Assembly: GCA_001770205.1 (NCBI GenBank)
Contig: MEQL01000054.1
Location: forward strand, 1-64,000
Direction: 5' to 3'
Origin: Bdellovibrionales bacterium RIFOXYD12_FULL_39_22
Lineage (GTDB): Bacteria; Bdellovibrionota; Bacteriovoracia; Bacteriovoracales; Bacteriovoracaceae
Length of the DNA: 64,000 nucleotides
The first letter of the stretch is position 1, and each line of letters begins with the position of its first letter. A model generated the notes under the pieces. That model did not search any database, was not told the DNA's origin, and saw only the letters and a program-made list of their open reading frames with translations. This document shows, piece after piece, positions 1-8,759 of this stretch. A program made the position numbers and the translations under genes.

Positions 1-80
1 GAAAAAATCCATGGCATTTTTAAAAGATGCAATAACGCATACTTGTATTTATAATTGAAATTTATTTCGTTACGCACTAT

Positions 81-725
81 ATGGAAGGACAAAAACTTAA
101 TATCGTCGATGCAGATAAAAATATTATTCAAAGCTCTTCCAAAGGACGCATACGCCTTTCCTGGGAAGAAGCATATAAATATCAAGAGCATCCCCTAGTG
201 GCCATTGCGAAGGGTTCTCATGCTATCTATCCTGCCATTGGAAATTACACTTTCACCATTTTAAAAGATAAATTAACTTTGCTTTCAGAATCGGCCGGTG
301 GCAAAAATCTCCTACTGCCTAATGATTTGCAGCTAAAAAATAACTCTAATGCTCCTGACGATAACAACGGCGTTGTTGATTACAATGCTGATAACGGTGA
401 ATCATTGCCAACCAAAATTTTTCTAGAACGCTTTGCGCTTCGCTCTTTAGATATTGGTGAAATTACTTCCCATAGCTGGAATAATGTTTTGGCCTTCAGC
501 GGAAATCTCGTCGATGTCTTCGGCTGGAATGATGCAAAATTTCCACCTTTTACTGAGAGAGAAATCCAGGCCGCATTATGGGTGAATGAGGCCGACTGGG
601 GCGATAGTAGTAAAATGCCAGAGGCATCATACGAGGCCATGCGTCAGATCATTGGAGAACTTTCTCAGTATATGGAGAACAAAACACAGACCATAGACTT
701 TTTCATTAAACCTCTGTCACAATAA
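81..725 (+). CDS. Vps62-related (DUF946-like) protein, probably 5'-truncated
   Basis: The 214-residue product contains HPLVAIAKGSHAIYPAIG at about residues 37-54, close to the 'VAKGSHAxYPxxG' signature of the Vps62/DUF946 family, and a later W-rich segment (FGWNDAKFPPF). Family members normally carry, before this motif, an aromatic-rich 'H-GDWE' half; that half is absent. The frame is closed by a stop at 33-35, and ATG 81 has no clear Shine-Dalgarno. I infer a gene remnant or a 5'-truncated gene rather than a complete protein. Function of the family in bacteria is unclear. A 14-bp stem terminator follows at 751-782. The alternative is a short stand-alone variant. Confidence 0.5.
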   Translation: MEGQKLNIVDADKNIIQSSSKGRIRLSWEEAYKYQEHPLVAIAKGSHAIYPAIGNYTFTILKDKLTLLSESAGGKNLLLPNDLQLKNNSNAPDDNNGVVDYNADNGESLPTKIFLERFALRSLDIGEITSHSWNNVLAFSGNLVDVFGWNDAKFPPFTEREIQAALWVNEADWGDSSKMPEASYEAMRQIIGELSQYMENKTQTIDFFIKPLSQ

Positions 726-750
726 TAATTCGGTGATAATCAGAAACTCT

Positions 751-782
751 TAACTACTTTTTTTAGAGAAAAAAAGTAGTTA
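751..782. terminator. Perfect 14-bp stem hairpin between convergent genes
   Basis: Arm 751-764 (TAACTACTTTTTTT) is the exact reverse complement of 769-782, with a 4-base loop. The T-run in one arm and A-run in the other make it a bidirectional intrinsic-type terminator. It sits between the plus-strand gene ending at 725 and the minus-strand gene ending at 847. Confidence 0.75.
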
Positions 783-846
783 GGAAATTACATTCAGAGG
801 ACATGTTGGCATTCTTTTTTTGTTACGTTTATTCTTGCGAATTATT

Positions 847-1782
847 TTAACGATACACCGTCGATCGTAAAAAATAGCCTATGGTTGTAACAAGCGTCCA
901 CCACATAATTCGCAACCTTTCTTTAACGGGAACTTCAATATCAGTTAAATCCTGGCCCCGATCAACTTCATCGGCCATTTCTGATTTATATTGGAGATTA
1001 CGAATTATTGCTATAGGAGTACATTCGTTACAGCTACCCATGACTAGACCGGCAATGGCCGCAATAGGAACGACATAATTGCCTCTTCCACCAGTACCAA
1101 CTAATCCAAAAACATCTTTTTCGCCAACTTTCTTTTCCAGTGGATCAATTCCGGCGTAGGCAAGAGGAGTATCCCAGTGTCCTTGAAATGATAGGCTTCC
1201 CCCCATTGTGTCAGTTATTACTATTGCAACTTTTTTTTGCACCTTTGACATAATTTCTGTACGAATTTTCTGCGCACTCTCTTTTGGATCTTTGGGTAGC
1301 AACGATACATAATCACCAGGGATATTAGATTTATCAATGCCGGCACTATCGGCAAGATGGCAACCAACTCTGGAAAACCATATGTATGAATATTGGTTCA
1401 TTAGTGATGATTTATCTTGATCTATTAGACCATTAACACTCAACGAAAAAATCAGTTCATTTATTTTACGGTTAGTCATTAATTTTTTCATTGGCACAAC
1501 ACAGATTGGTTTACCCTCTCTTAAAATTAATTCTAGTTTTGCTGGATTAACGTTGTAGTGTCTTGCCAGACGTTTTGTTTTTGGAGATGGAATAATTTCT
1601 GCAACTTTTACACAGCGCCCCTCTAATATTGAAACAATTTTTGAGGTAACGGCGATAATATCACCATTCTCGACAATCATGTTATTTAATATTAGATCCG
1701 CCACTGAAAATTTTCCAAAATCCTCAGGAATAACTGGGGCGTTTAATTTTATAGGAAGGATTTGAATATTATAGTTGCCCAT
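847..1782 (-). CDS. CofE-like F420-0:gamma-glutamyl ligase family protein
   Basis: The 311-residue protein shows the CofE fold landmarks: VTSKIVSILEGR at 45-56, ADSAGIDKSN at 144-153 (the conserved 'xDxGIDxSN'-type motif) and a D-T/AGI-P-L/D-x-FG segment at about 190-226. In characterised enzymes this family adds glutamates to coenzyme F420-0. However the usual 'D-(S/T)-xGRPxRxG' stretch reads DTMGGSLSFQG here, losing the Arg residues, so the substrate may differ. The C-terminal 25 residues are hydrophobic/aromatic. The start ATG has a good AGGAG eight bases upstream. No other F420 gene is visible in the window. A TetR gene lies just upstream in the same orientation, about 90 bp away. Confidence 0.75.
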   Translation of the reverse strand: MGNYNIQILPIKLNAPVIPEDFGKFSVADLILNNMIVENGDIIAVTSKIVSILEGRCVKVAEIIPSPKTKRLARHYNVNPAKLELILREGKPICVVPMKKLMTNRKINELIFSLSVNGLIDQDKSSLMNQYSYIWFSRVGCHLADSAGIDKSNIPGDYVSLLPKDPKESAQKIRTEIMSKVQKKVAIVITDTMGGSLSFQGHWDTPLAYAGIDPLEKKVGEKDVFGLVGTGGRGNYVVPIAAIAGLVMGSCNECTPIAIIRNLQYKSEMADEVDRGQDLTDIEVPVKERLRIMWWTLVTTIGYFLRSTVYR

Positions 1783-1870
1783 AGATTTCTCCTGTTTGTT
1801 TAATTTAAATTTATACCAAGAGAAGAATCATGATTCTATTTATGTCGTTGACAAAAAATAGGCCTTTGTG

Positions 1871-2428
1871 TCAAAAATTATTGGGAAAGATCATTTTAGA
1901 TATTTCTTCGCAGGAAGATTCTACAACAGAGACAGGGAGTTCCGGATAGAAAATTATTCCAAAAAGCATGGCCTTGATGACTTGTATTTTTATCATCTCA
2001 AGTTGTGGAAAAAAGTGTTTAAGCTTTTTGAATAAAATGGCTCTCTGCTCCCGCAACGCTCGTCCAATAGCATTATCTTTTGTTCGATTAATATAATAGA
2101 AGGGAATGATGGCAGGGATCTTATCGAGAAGTTCTCGTGCGATTTTTATTGATGGTGTAATATTATGATTTTCCCATTCCTTCATTTGTTCAGGTGAAGT
2201 ACCCAAAATATACTTATTAAAATAGCAAATGCTTTCTAATAAAATGTTCTCTTTAGATCTTCCAAAATAGTGATAGATAAGTGGCCTTGATACCTTCGCT
2301 TGCTTGGCCAAAGATGCGATAGTCCATTTTAAATGGCCAACTTTCATGTCGAGAGAAACTGCAGCATCTAAAATTTGCCAATATGTTTTATCCTTTCCAT
2401 TAATTTCAAAAATCTTACATATTTTCAT
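1871..2428 (-). CDS. TetR/AcrR-family transcriptional regulator
   Basis: A 185-residue protein with an N-terminal helix-turn-helix at about residues 36-56 (TIASLAKQAKVSRPLIYHYF), the classic TetR DNA-binding signature, followed by an all-alpha ligand-binding half without recognisable subfamily motifs. The usual family length is about 190-210. It lies upstream of, and co-oriented with, the CofE-like gene and could be co-transcribed with it. An imperfect dyad at 2531-2552, about 100 bp before its start, is a candidate operator for autoregulation or for control of the divergent beta-helix gene. The Shine-Dalgarno before ATG 2428 is weak. Confidence 0.88.
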   Translation of the reverse strand: MKICKIFEINGKDKTYWQILDAAVSLDMKVGHLKWTIASLAKQAKVSRPLIYHYFGRSKENILLESICYFNKYILGTSPEQMKEWENHNITPSIKIARELLDKIPAIIPFYYINRTKDNAIGRALREQRAILFKKLKHFFPQLEMIKIQVIKAMLFGIIFYPELPVSVVESSCEEISKMIFPNNF

Positions 2429-2530
2429 AGTTACACCGTATTTTTTTACCGATGGATTTACTCAAAGAATACTTCAAAAAGAAGCAGTTCGCATCTTCAT
2501 TTAATTCCACTCCAAACTGGTTGTTTTTTC

Positions 2531-2552
2531 GATAATTGTTGATACAATAATC
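2531..2552. promoter_or_regulatory. Imperfect palindrome in divergent TetR / beta-helix intergenic region
   Basis: GATAATTGT at 2531-2539 and ACAATAATC at 2544-2552 form a 9-bp dyad with one mismatch around a 4-base centre. It lies between the start of the TetR gene (2428, minus) and the beta-helix gene (2654, plus). Size and position fit a TetR operator, but this is inference only. Confidence 0.35.
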
Positions 2553-2653
2553 AATACGTAATTATACACTATCTTTTTCCTGTTGGGAGGATTATTAAAT
2601 CACCTCTACTCCTCTCATTTCTTTAAGAATTCACTATAATGTGAAGGAACAAT

Positions 2654-4402
2654 ATGAAACATATAAATGGCCTTTTTTTTCGAAGAAAATTTAAATTTAA
2701 TTTTTTTCTGTTATTGTTCTTTTTGCCGATATCTTCTGTTTTTGCATCAACAAATCCTGTCATCTTTTACACAGATATAATCGCAGGTCCAAACACTGGG
2801 GGAGAAGATAATAAGGGATGCTACCTGTCAATTTTTGGACTTAATTTCGGAGACAATTTGGCCAATGTAAAAGTCGAAATTAATGGAATTGAAGTTACCT
2901 CGTATAAATATCTTGGTTTTTCACTAGGCAGGCCAGATGTACAACAGCTTTCTATTCAGGTTGGAACTGGCACTCTTCCTAATACTTCAACAGGTCCGAT
3001 AAAAGTTATAGTAAATGGACTTGCGTCTAATACTGATCACATTTTTACCATCAGAGAGGGGAAAATATTTTTCATCTCTCATACTGGCAACGATAGTGCT
3101 GGCATTGTTGGAGATATAAAGAATCCTTTTAGAACCCCGAATGGAGTTTGGGATAGAGCTGATTTTACCGCTGGAGATTTTTTAGTAATTCGCGGTGATG
3201 CTGCTTATGATTTCGGATCTGGGCAGGAAAATTTATTAAATGGATATCGCTGGATTAATATCGACAAAAGTGGAACTTCTGAAACATACGCCATCACTAC
3301 TTACGGATATCCTGGAGAAAATGTGGCCGTTAGCTTTACCGCTACCAATCAAAAAGCTATCGTAACCTTAGCTAATCCCCGCCGCCAATATTGTGTTTTT
3401 GCAAATCTGACTTTTGACTTAAACAATACTGGAGCAATTCCCATCCAGCTCGGATGGTACTCTACTCCCACTGATGCATTGGATTTTGCACGACTCGTCA
3501 ATTTAAAAGTTACAGAGGGGATGGTTGGTTATATGGGAGTAAATCCAATTTCTCTCCAACATGTTGACTATTTGAAAATGTATGGCATTAGCGTTGGTAA
3601 TCAAAGTGCCTCTGCTCAATCAGATTTACAGTCTCATATGATTTATCTAAGCCATGAATTTAATAATGCTGATATAGGTTGGTGCTATATTCATGATAAT
3701 AAGTATGGGCGTGGTGCTTTCAAGGTGGCAGGCGATGGCGCCCAGAGTATTATGAATATGAATGTAAGAATTCATCATAATTCATTCCAAAACCTTCCTC
3801 AGGAGGCAATTTCATTCGGAGAAGGCGCGAAAGAATGTTTTTTTTATAATAATATAATCAACAACGCCAACACAAATAAAGTGTCAGGTTTCTCTCCCCT
3901 CTCGATCCGTGGTGTTGAGGAAAATGTTGGAGACTATTACGTATATAATAATACTATATATTCTGCCGCAGAAGACGGTTATCCTGGTGGGATAATACAG
4001 TTTGGATTTTCACCCTCTGGCCAATATCCACATTCCGTTTCATTATATAATAATATAATTTATGCAATTAACCCCACAACAAATTATTATCAGATTAACC
4101 ATCCTAGTTTCACCACCGATAAAATTACAGCTGATAATAATATCTGGTTTGGTTCCAGCGATCCCATGCCATCTTGGGCAGGGGCCAATAGTAAAAATGT
4201 AGACCCGTTGTTTGTTGACAAAAATGGAGGTAATTTTAATCTATTGACAGCAAGTCCGGCGAGAAACAATGGCAATAATGCCCCATCAATACAATCCTTA
4301 GTTACAACAGATTATTACAGTAATGAACGAAATATTATTGATATTGGTTCAGTTGAATTTTACATAGCAGCCCCCCAAATATTTTCAATTACAATAAGAT
4401 AA
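2654..4402 (+). CDS. Secreted right-handed parallel beta-helix protein with N-terminal IPT/TIG-like domain
   Basis: 582 residues. An N-terminal signal peptide (basic start, then FFLLLFFLPISSVFA) is followed by an Ig-like IPT/TIG segment (about 35-135, with NTGGEDNKGCYLSIFGLNFG-type residues). Then comes a pectate-lyase-like parallel beta-helix with many YNN / IHHN / NNIIY turns, and a typical C-terminal 'DPLFVD...G.FNL...SPARNNG...DIGSVEF' ending. Such proteins bind or cleave polysaccharide, but no catalytic residues can be assigned here. A GAAGGA Shine-Dalgarno precedes ATG 2654. A decayed relative occurs at 14907-16078, sharing the 'FFIS.(T/S)GN' entry motif and the DIG ending. GGCC is sparse in this gene compared with its downstream neighbours. 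Confidence 0.72.
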   Translation: MKHINGLFFRRKFKFNFFLLLFFLPISSVFASTNPVIFYTDIIAGPNTGGEDNKGCYLSIFGLNFGDNLANVKVEINGIEVTSYKYLGFSLGRPDVQQLSIQVGTGTLPNTSTGPIKVIVNGLASNTDHIFTIREGKIFFISHTGNDSAGIVGDIKNPFRTPNGVWDRADFTAGDFLVIRGDAAYDFGSGQENLLNGYRWINIDKSGTSETYAITTYGYPGENVAVSFTATNQKAIVTLANPRRQYCVFANLTFDLNNTGAIPIQLGWYSTPTDALDFARLVNLKVTEGMVGYMGVNPISLQHVDYLKMYGISVGNQSASAQSDLQSHMIYLSHEFNNADIGWCYIHDNKYGRGAFKVAGDGAQSIMNMNVRIHHNSFQNLPQEAISFGEGAKECFFYNNIINNANTNKVSGFSPLSIRGVEENVGDYYVYNNTIYSAAEDGYPGGIIQFGFSPSGQYPHSVSLYNNIIYAINPTTNYYQINHPSFTTDKITADNNIWFGSSDPMPSWAGANSKNVDPLFVDKNGGNFNLLTASPARNNGNNAPSIQSLVTTDYYSNERNIIDIGSVEFYIAAPQIFSITIR

Positions 4403-4755
4403 TGAAGTAGCTCGGCGATTATTTTCTTACTCTCCAAGATTTCTTTAATCTTTCTAAAATCAATTCATTGGAAGTGATATTTGCTTCTTTCCCGATATAG
4501 CGTTATAATTATAATTTGTATTGAAGAACTTTTAGATTTTGTGTGGGACGTCCGCTAACCGTGCATGTAACTTGATAGCAAAATCCAAAATAACCGTAAG
4601 GCCTGTGGCCAAATTTGTGAGCGTTCGAGTGGGTGCTGCATACGCTTAATACGGAATCTTGGGTGTTATGTATTAAGTTATTTATTTGCAAGCTGTTTTG
4701 TTAATAGCTATCTCTCGTTTTGGCCAGCATTGTGCCTTTATTTTTGGGTGCGGCC
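4403..4755. other. Intergenic region with one inverted repeat
   Basis: About 350 bp without a supportable gene. It contains CTTAATAC at 4645-4652 and its exact complement at 4670-4677, followed by a T/A-rich run. This could be a hairpin terminator of the upstream gene or a regulatory dyad for the VWA gene. Nothing else was recognised. Confidence 0.4.
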
Positions 4756-6027
4756 ATGAAAACACAATTTGATTTTGTACAAAGTACACGTTTTTCTATT
4801 ATCGCTTTTGTTCTCGGCCAATCTTTATTTTTTCAATCCTGCCAACAAGAGCAAGAATTTTACAAAAAAATCTACCTAGAGCAGGAAACAGAAGTTAAAG
4901 AGGAGGTTAAAGAACAAGCCGAGGAGGAAGTAGCAAAAGAAGAAGATTCCCCTACTGAAACAGAAACTGAAATCGCCGTTGCGATTGAAAACAACGGCCA
5001 AAATGAAATTGGAAATGCTAAGATCCCAGAGACAATACCGGCGACACAAGAAGGTAGTAGCGTTACAAATCCCGGAAACGAAAATGAACCGGTTGTAACT
5101 CCTACTCCTACAGTGACTCACTTGCCAGTAAAAGATTATTTCAGACAAAACAGTGCAGAGGAAAACCACAAAGTTGATATTTTATGGATGGTGGATAACT
5201 CTGGCTCCATGGATGATGAGCAAGCAGCACTGGCCTATAATTTTGATGTTTTCATACGAAATTTTTTAATTCGCACTATAGATTTTAAGATGGCCATTAT
5301 CACTACTGACGGCCGCGATCGCTATAGCGGAGTAATGATAAATCCCACTGATACATTAACCTCGATACAGGCCGCCAGCAATGAACAACAATTTATTTCT
5401 GATTTTGAACGCTATATTCAAGTAGGAGTAAATGGATCTTCCAATGAAACTGGATTAAAGACTTCTTATAGCTTCTTTAATCGTTACACTTCCTTTTTAC
5501 GGCCAGATGCCTATCTAATTGTCGTCATACTCAGCGATGAAGAAGACAAGTCCCCATTATCCACTCAGGAGTACACACATTTTTTTCAGGCACAAAAAAG
5601 TAATCCAGGAATGGTGAAAGTCTACAGTATCGTCAACACTCAAAGTATTTGCGAAAACACTACATCTCAATACATCAACTATTCCTCAACCAGCTTGTAT
5701 CAAAATGGTGGCTGCTTGGTTGAGTCAATTGATGTTGGTGAGCGATACATGGAAGTTTCAACGGCCACGGGAGGAATTATTTCTAATATCCATGATGATT
5801 TCCATCAGATCCTTTCGATGATGGGTGGAAAAATTATTGATCTAACTGACAGTTTTGCTTTATCCAAAATTCCTATTGACGCCAATAATATTGTTGTTCG
5901 CATTAATGACATTTTAGTATCTGCAGGATGGCAATATGATTCTACATCTCACACTATTAAGTTTAACGAGAACTCGCTTCCTGAAGAAGGGGCCATAATT
6001 AGCGTTGAGTATTTTACGAATCCTTAA
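4756..6027 (+). CDS. VWA-domain lipoprotein
   Basis: I choose ATG 4756 rather than ATG 4720. It gives a 423-residue protein with a conventional lipoprotein signal (basic/hydrophobic N-terminus ending FFQSC, Cys 29). An acidic Glu/Thr/Pro-rich linker (about 35-120) leads to a von Willebrand factor A domain. Its MIDAS motif D-x-S-x-S is visible as VDNSGSMDD near residue 147, with TTDGRDR and VVILSDEED downstream for the remaining metal ligands. The last ~70 residues look like a separate beta domain. It is likely outer-membrane or surface anchored, and VWA domains usually mediate protein binding. It is one of several secreted lipoproteins in a row (VWA, GLUG, giant FGE-like). Confidence 0.82.
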   Translation: MKTQFDFVQSTRFSIIAFVLGQSLFFQSCQQEQEFYKKIYLEQETEVKEEVKEQAEEEVAKEEDSPTETETEIAVAIENNGQNEIGNAKIPETIPATQEGSSVTNPGNENEPVVTPTPTVTHLPVKDYFRQNSAEENHKVDILWMVDNSGSMDDEQAALAYNFDVFIRNFLIRTIDFKMAIITTDGRDRYSGVMINPTDTLTSIQAASNEQQFISDFERYIQVGVNGSSNETGLKTSYSFFNRYTSFLRPDAYLIVVILSDEEDKSPLSTQEYTHFFQAQKSNPGMVKVYSIVNTQSICENTTSQYINYSSTSLYQNGGCLVESIDVGERYMEVSTATGGIISNIHDDFHQILSMMGGKIIDLTDSFALSKIPIDANNIVVRINDILVSAGWQYDSTSHTIKFNENSLPEEGAIISVEYFTNP

Positions 6028-6042
6028 AAACTTAAAAGTAGG

Positions 6043-6106
6043 TCATACTTTTTCTGAGCAGTGCAACAATATTAACGGCAAATATGCCCTGCTCAGATAA
6101 GTATGA
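6043..6106. repeat. Long nested stem-loop behind the VWA gene
   Basis: The outer arms 6043-6061 and 6089-6106 pair almost completely (TCATACTT..CTGAGCAG with CTGCTCAGA.AAGTATGA). The loop contains a second hairpin, GGCA/TGCC, at 6077-6088. It may act as a terminator for the VWA gene, although no terminal T-run is present. Read on the minus strand it shares GGGC-loop-GCC-GTTA and TGCTCAGAAA with the 105-bp repeats at 19489 and 21104. Confidence 0.5.
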
Positions 6107-6286
6107 TGCACCAGCGGCCACCCCATACGGCCATGGCCCATACGACTACCACAAAAAGTTGGCACTTTTTTAATGCCTGCTATTTTCTTATAAAACTTGC
6201 AAAAAATAGTATTCTGTAACTATGAGTTTTTGTTGCTCACACTTTTTATTTTTAGTTTGTACCACTTGTTGCGTTATACTGTGCTT

Positions 6287-7894
6287 ATGAAATTCAATAT
6301 CCACCGGACCAAAATCATTCTAATCCTGGCCATGATGGCCGCTTCGTTAGTTTTTACTACGGCATGTTCGTCCAAAGTTTCATTGGCAAATAAACCAAAA
6401 GTTTTACGCATACTCGCAACTCCAACTCCAACTCCAACTCCAACTCCCATAAACCCAATAACCCTTTTGAGTATCGAGAATGAATCAATCACTAAAACTG
6501 GATTTGCTGTGTTAATTAATTTTTCAGGAGACGAAAACGACAACGTAGTTGCCCATCTGTACTTCTGCAACGACAGCTTTATCACCGACTGCAATCCAAC
6601 TGAAGCAAGTAATACTTTTGTGGCCATGACAAAATCAGATAGTTCAACGTTAAGCGGAACCGTTGCCGATCTAACAGCTCCGACAGCATATCCGGCCAAC
6701 AGAATAAATTATACTGTCATCATAACTGACACGGATGGAGTAATCACAAACATCGAACAAAGTGGGTTTATAAATCTCGAAGCAATTTTAGGAGATGAAA
6801 TTAGCTGGGATGAAGCCCCTGAAGGTGATGCTACTGGGCCAATTGTATACAACATCGGAACAAGAGAGCAATTAATTAGTCTGGCCACGGATGGTTGCTC
6901 AAGCGCATCTTCCGTAGCATGTGATAAAAATTTTGCTTTAAGCAGCGATGTTGATTTTTCGGGAACGGAGACTGCTCCAATCGGATCTTTTTCTGGATCC
7001 TTTAATGGTAACGGACATACCATCGCAAATTTTACTATTAATAAACCAACCGAACAACTTGTTGGACTTTTTTCCGAAATTTCAGGAACAGTGGAAAATC
7101 TTCACTTAGATGGTGCGAATGTTTCAGGAGAATCTTTTGTCGGTATTTTGGCGGGCAATGCCATTGGGACTTCGGCCTCTTCTAGTGCGATCATTCGATC
7201 TATCGTGGTAACCAATTCTGAATTAAATGCAACAGGCCTATATTCGGGCGGAGTAGTAGGCTTAGCTGAATATGCTATTTTTGAAAATATTATCTGCCTT
7301 GCCGAAATTTACGCACATTCTTCAAGTAGCGGGGGAATAGTGGGAGTTGCGGTGAATACATCTGTAGAAAAATCCTATTTCGGCGGCAGTATTCAAGGAG
7401 AAGGTGGATATTTCGGTGGCATCGTCGGAAACGCCTTTAACACAATAATCAAAAATTGCTATTCTCACGCCAATCTATCCTCTAGCGACGGCCTTGTTGG
7501 TGGACTGGTCGGTCAATTTAATGGCACACTAAGTAATTCATACTCCACTGGAAACATCACTGCACCGTTATATGCAGGCGGCCTTGTCGGATGGATGTAT
7601 TCTGGAACAACCATACTAGATAGTTTTTCGACTGGTACGATTTCTACTTGTCTATCAAACTGTGGCGGATTAGTTGGTTATAAATCAACCACGCTCACTA
7701 CTATCACCACCAGTTATCGCTACACTTCTGCCCCTGTTGCCGAAAGCGGAATTGGAACACTTAACAATAATCTTGATTACTACTATGATCCAAATACTTT
7801 CTTAACTGGTTTTGCTTGGGATACTGCAGTTTGGGAATTTACAACCGGAACTGGAGCAACATTTCCTGAACTAAAAAATATGCCAATTCAGTAA
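6287..7894 (+). CDS. GLUG-motif repeat lipoprotein
   Basis: The chosen start is ATG 6287, which yields an ideal lipoprotein signal (MKFNIHRTKI..., then FTTAC with Cys 26). The TTG at 6197 would add an implausible second hydrophobic stretch. After a Thr-Pro repeat linker (about 45-54) comes a fibronectin-like segment. From about residue 220 to 530 there are tandem Gly-rich GLUG repeats (GGLVGQF, GGLVGWM, GGIVGVA, GGIVGNA, GGLVGYK types), which form beta-solenoids found in adhesins and surface proteins. A TATACT at 6275-6280 could be a -10 box for an almost leaderless transcript. It lies in a lipoprotein-rich stretch with the VWA and giant genes. Confidence 0.8.
   Translation: MKFNIHRTKIILILAMMAASLVFTTACSSKVSLANKPKVLRILATPTPTPTPTPINPITLLSIENESITKTGFAVLINFSGDENDNVVAHLYFCNDSFITDCNPTEASNTFVAMTKSDSSTLSGTVADLTAPTAYPANRINYTVIITDTDGVITNIEQSGFINLEAILGDEISWDEAPEGDATGPIVYNIGTREQLISLATDGCSSASSVACDKNFALSSDVDFSGTETAPIGSFSGSFNGNGHTIANFTINKPTEQLVGLFSEISGTVENLHLDGANVSGESFVGILAGNAIGTSASSSAIIRSIVVTNSELNATGLYSGGVVGLAEYAIFENIICLAEIYAHSSSSGGIVGVAVNTSVEKSYFGGSIQGEGGYFGGIVGNAFNTIIKNCYSHANLSSSDGLVGGLVGQFNGTLSNSYSTGNITAPLYAGGLVGWMYSGTTILDSFSTGTISTCLSNCGGLVGYKSTTLTTITTSYRYTSAPVAESGIGTLNNNLDYYYDPNTFLTGFAWDTAVWEFTTGTGATFPELKNMPIQ
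6421..6444 (+). repeat. Tandem TCCAAC hexamer repeat (4 units)
   Basis: Four perfect copies of TCCAAC lie inside the GLUG lipoprotein gene and encode an alternating Thr-Pro linker after the lipid-anchored N-terminus. In-frame hexamer gain or loss would change linker length without a frameshift. Confidence 0.9.
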
Positions 7895-7938
7895 TAGAAA
7901 CTGTTAATTTTCTTTATTAACTACAAAACAGACAACTC

Positions 7939-8322
7939 TTAGTTGCAGTGGTGGCCATTACTACCATTGCCTCCAGAACACGCTAAATTTAAATTAACCT
8001 CCACCAACTGATTCCCTTTAAACGCTTCTACCGTTTCCCTTATTGTCGTATATCCTGTTTTATAAACTTTAATTTTTGCGGCCATTAACTTATTCAAAGC
8101 ACCGGCCCCAATACCTCCGACCACAATTCCATCAAACTTTTCATGCCCTAAAATTTCCAATGGCCGACACATTCCATGAGCGTGATGTTGGTTGTTATTT
8201 AACACTGAGATGCAATCATTTGAATCTGTATCAACAATCATAAAATATGGTGCAGATCCAAAATGCTCACTGAGTGTACTATTAAGGCCATTATTCTCAT
8301 TAACCGGTAAACAAATTTTCAT
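7939..8322 (-). CDS. NifX/NifB-type dinitrogenase iron-molybdenum cofactor biosynthesis domain protein
   Basis: 127 residues, close to the usual single-domain size. The family pattern is clear: MKICLPV at the start, then SEHFGSAPYFMIVD, HAHGMC, and FDGIVVGGIGAGALNKL, with a final Gly/His/Cys-rich tail (CSGGNGSNGHHCN) that could bind metal. Such stand-alone proteins bind Fe-S or Mo-Fe cofactor clusters, and most relatives outside nitrogen fixers have unknown roles. Nothing else for nitrogen fixation is seen here. A strong Shine-Dalgarno (GGAG) precedes ATG 8322. The gene is directly downstream of the DUF134 gene in the same orientation, a pairing commonly seen for these two families. Confidence 0.88.
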   Translation of the reverse strand: MKICLPVNENNGLNSTLSEHFGSAPYFMIVDTDSNDCISVLNNNQHHAHGMCRPLEILGHEKFDGIVVGGIGAGALNKLMAAKIKVYKTGYTTIRETVEAFKGNQLVEVNLNLACSGGNGSNGHHCN

Positions 8323-8414
8323 AAACTTTATCTCCTCTGTATTAGTTTTGTTGCTAAATGCAAAATATAAGCAGGCAGCAAAACATACAGCATGCCTACG
8401 AATATAATAGTGCG

Positions 8415-8714
8415 CTATGTTGCACTTTTTTTTAAATCTGTAGATTCATCAAGCCGAAGAGCTTTCCCATCAATAATTGCTTCCGTTATTTTTCTATACG
8501 CAGAGTTTAGTATTCGCCCAAATGTTTGACGGGAAATTTTCATTTCGACGGCCGCTTCTTCTTGATACATATCATTCAAATGTGCCAAGCGTAACGCCTC
8601 AATCTCATCAGCATGCAAAACAATCTCACTCAACTTATCCATTGAAACGCCGCGAGGTTTGAAGTAGTTCGCATTAATTTTACAACAAGTATGACGATGT
8701 TTTTTTGGACGCAT
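8415..8714 (-). CDS. DUF134 (UPF0251) helix-turn-helix protein
   Basis: 99 residues matching DUF134 along its length: RPKKHRHTCC at the N-terminus, YFKPRGV, then a sigma-region-4-like HTH (EIEALRLAHLNDMYQEEAA, followed by MKISRQTFGRILNSARYK-like residues at about 50-75). Members are presumed DNA-binding regulators. It is probably co-transcribed with the NifX-like gene 92 bp downstream. A perfect 12-bp-arm palindrome lies 46 bp upstream of its start and may be its own operator. The N-terminal Cys pair and His residues could sense metal or redox state (inference). Confidence 0.88.
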   Translation of the reverse strand: MRPKKHRHTCCKINANYFKPRGVSMDKLSEIVLHADEIEALRLAHLNDMYQEEAAVEMKISRQTFGRILNSAYRKITEAIIDGKALRLDESTDLKKSAT

Positions 8715-8759
8715 ATTATCTACTTTCTGTTAGCTATCTAACTACTATTTTGCAGTATT

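Noticed and set aside
4509-4691. A 60-codon minus-strand open frame in the 4.4-4.75 kb gap
   Set aside because: No Shine-Dalgarno, no signal or domain; likely chance.
7939-8714. Nitrogen-fixation locus
   Set aside because: NifX-like single-domain proteins with DUF134 are widespread in non-fixers, and no nif structural gene is present.
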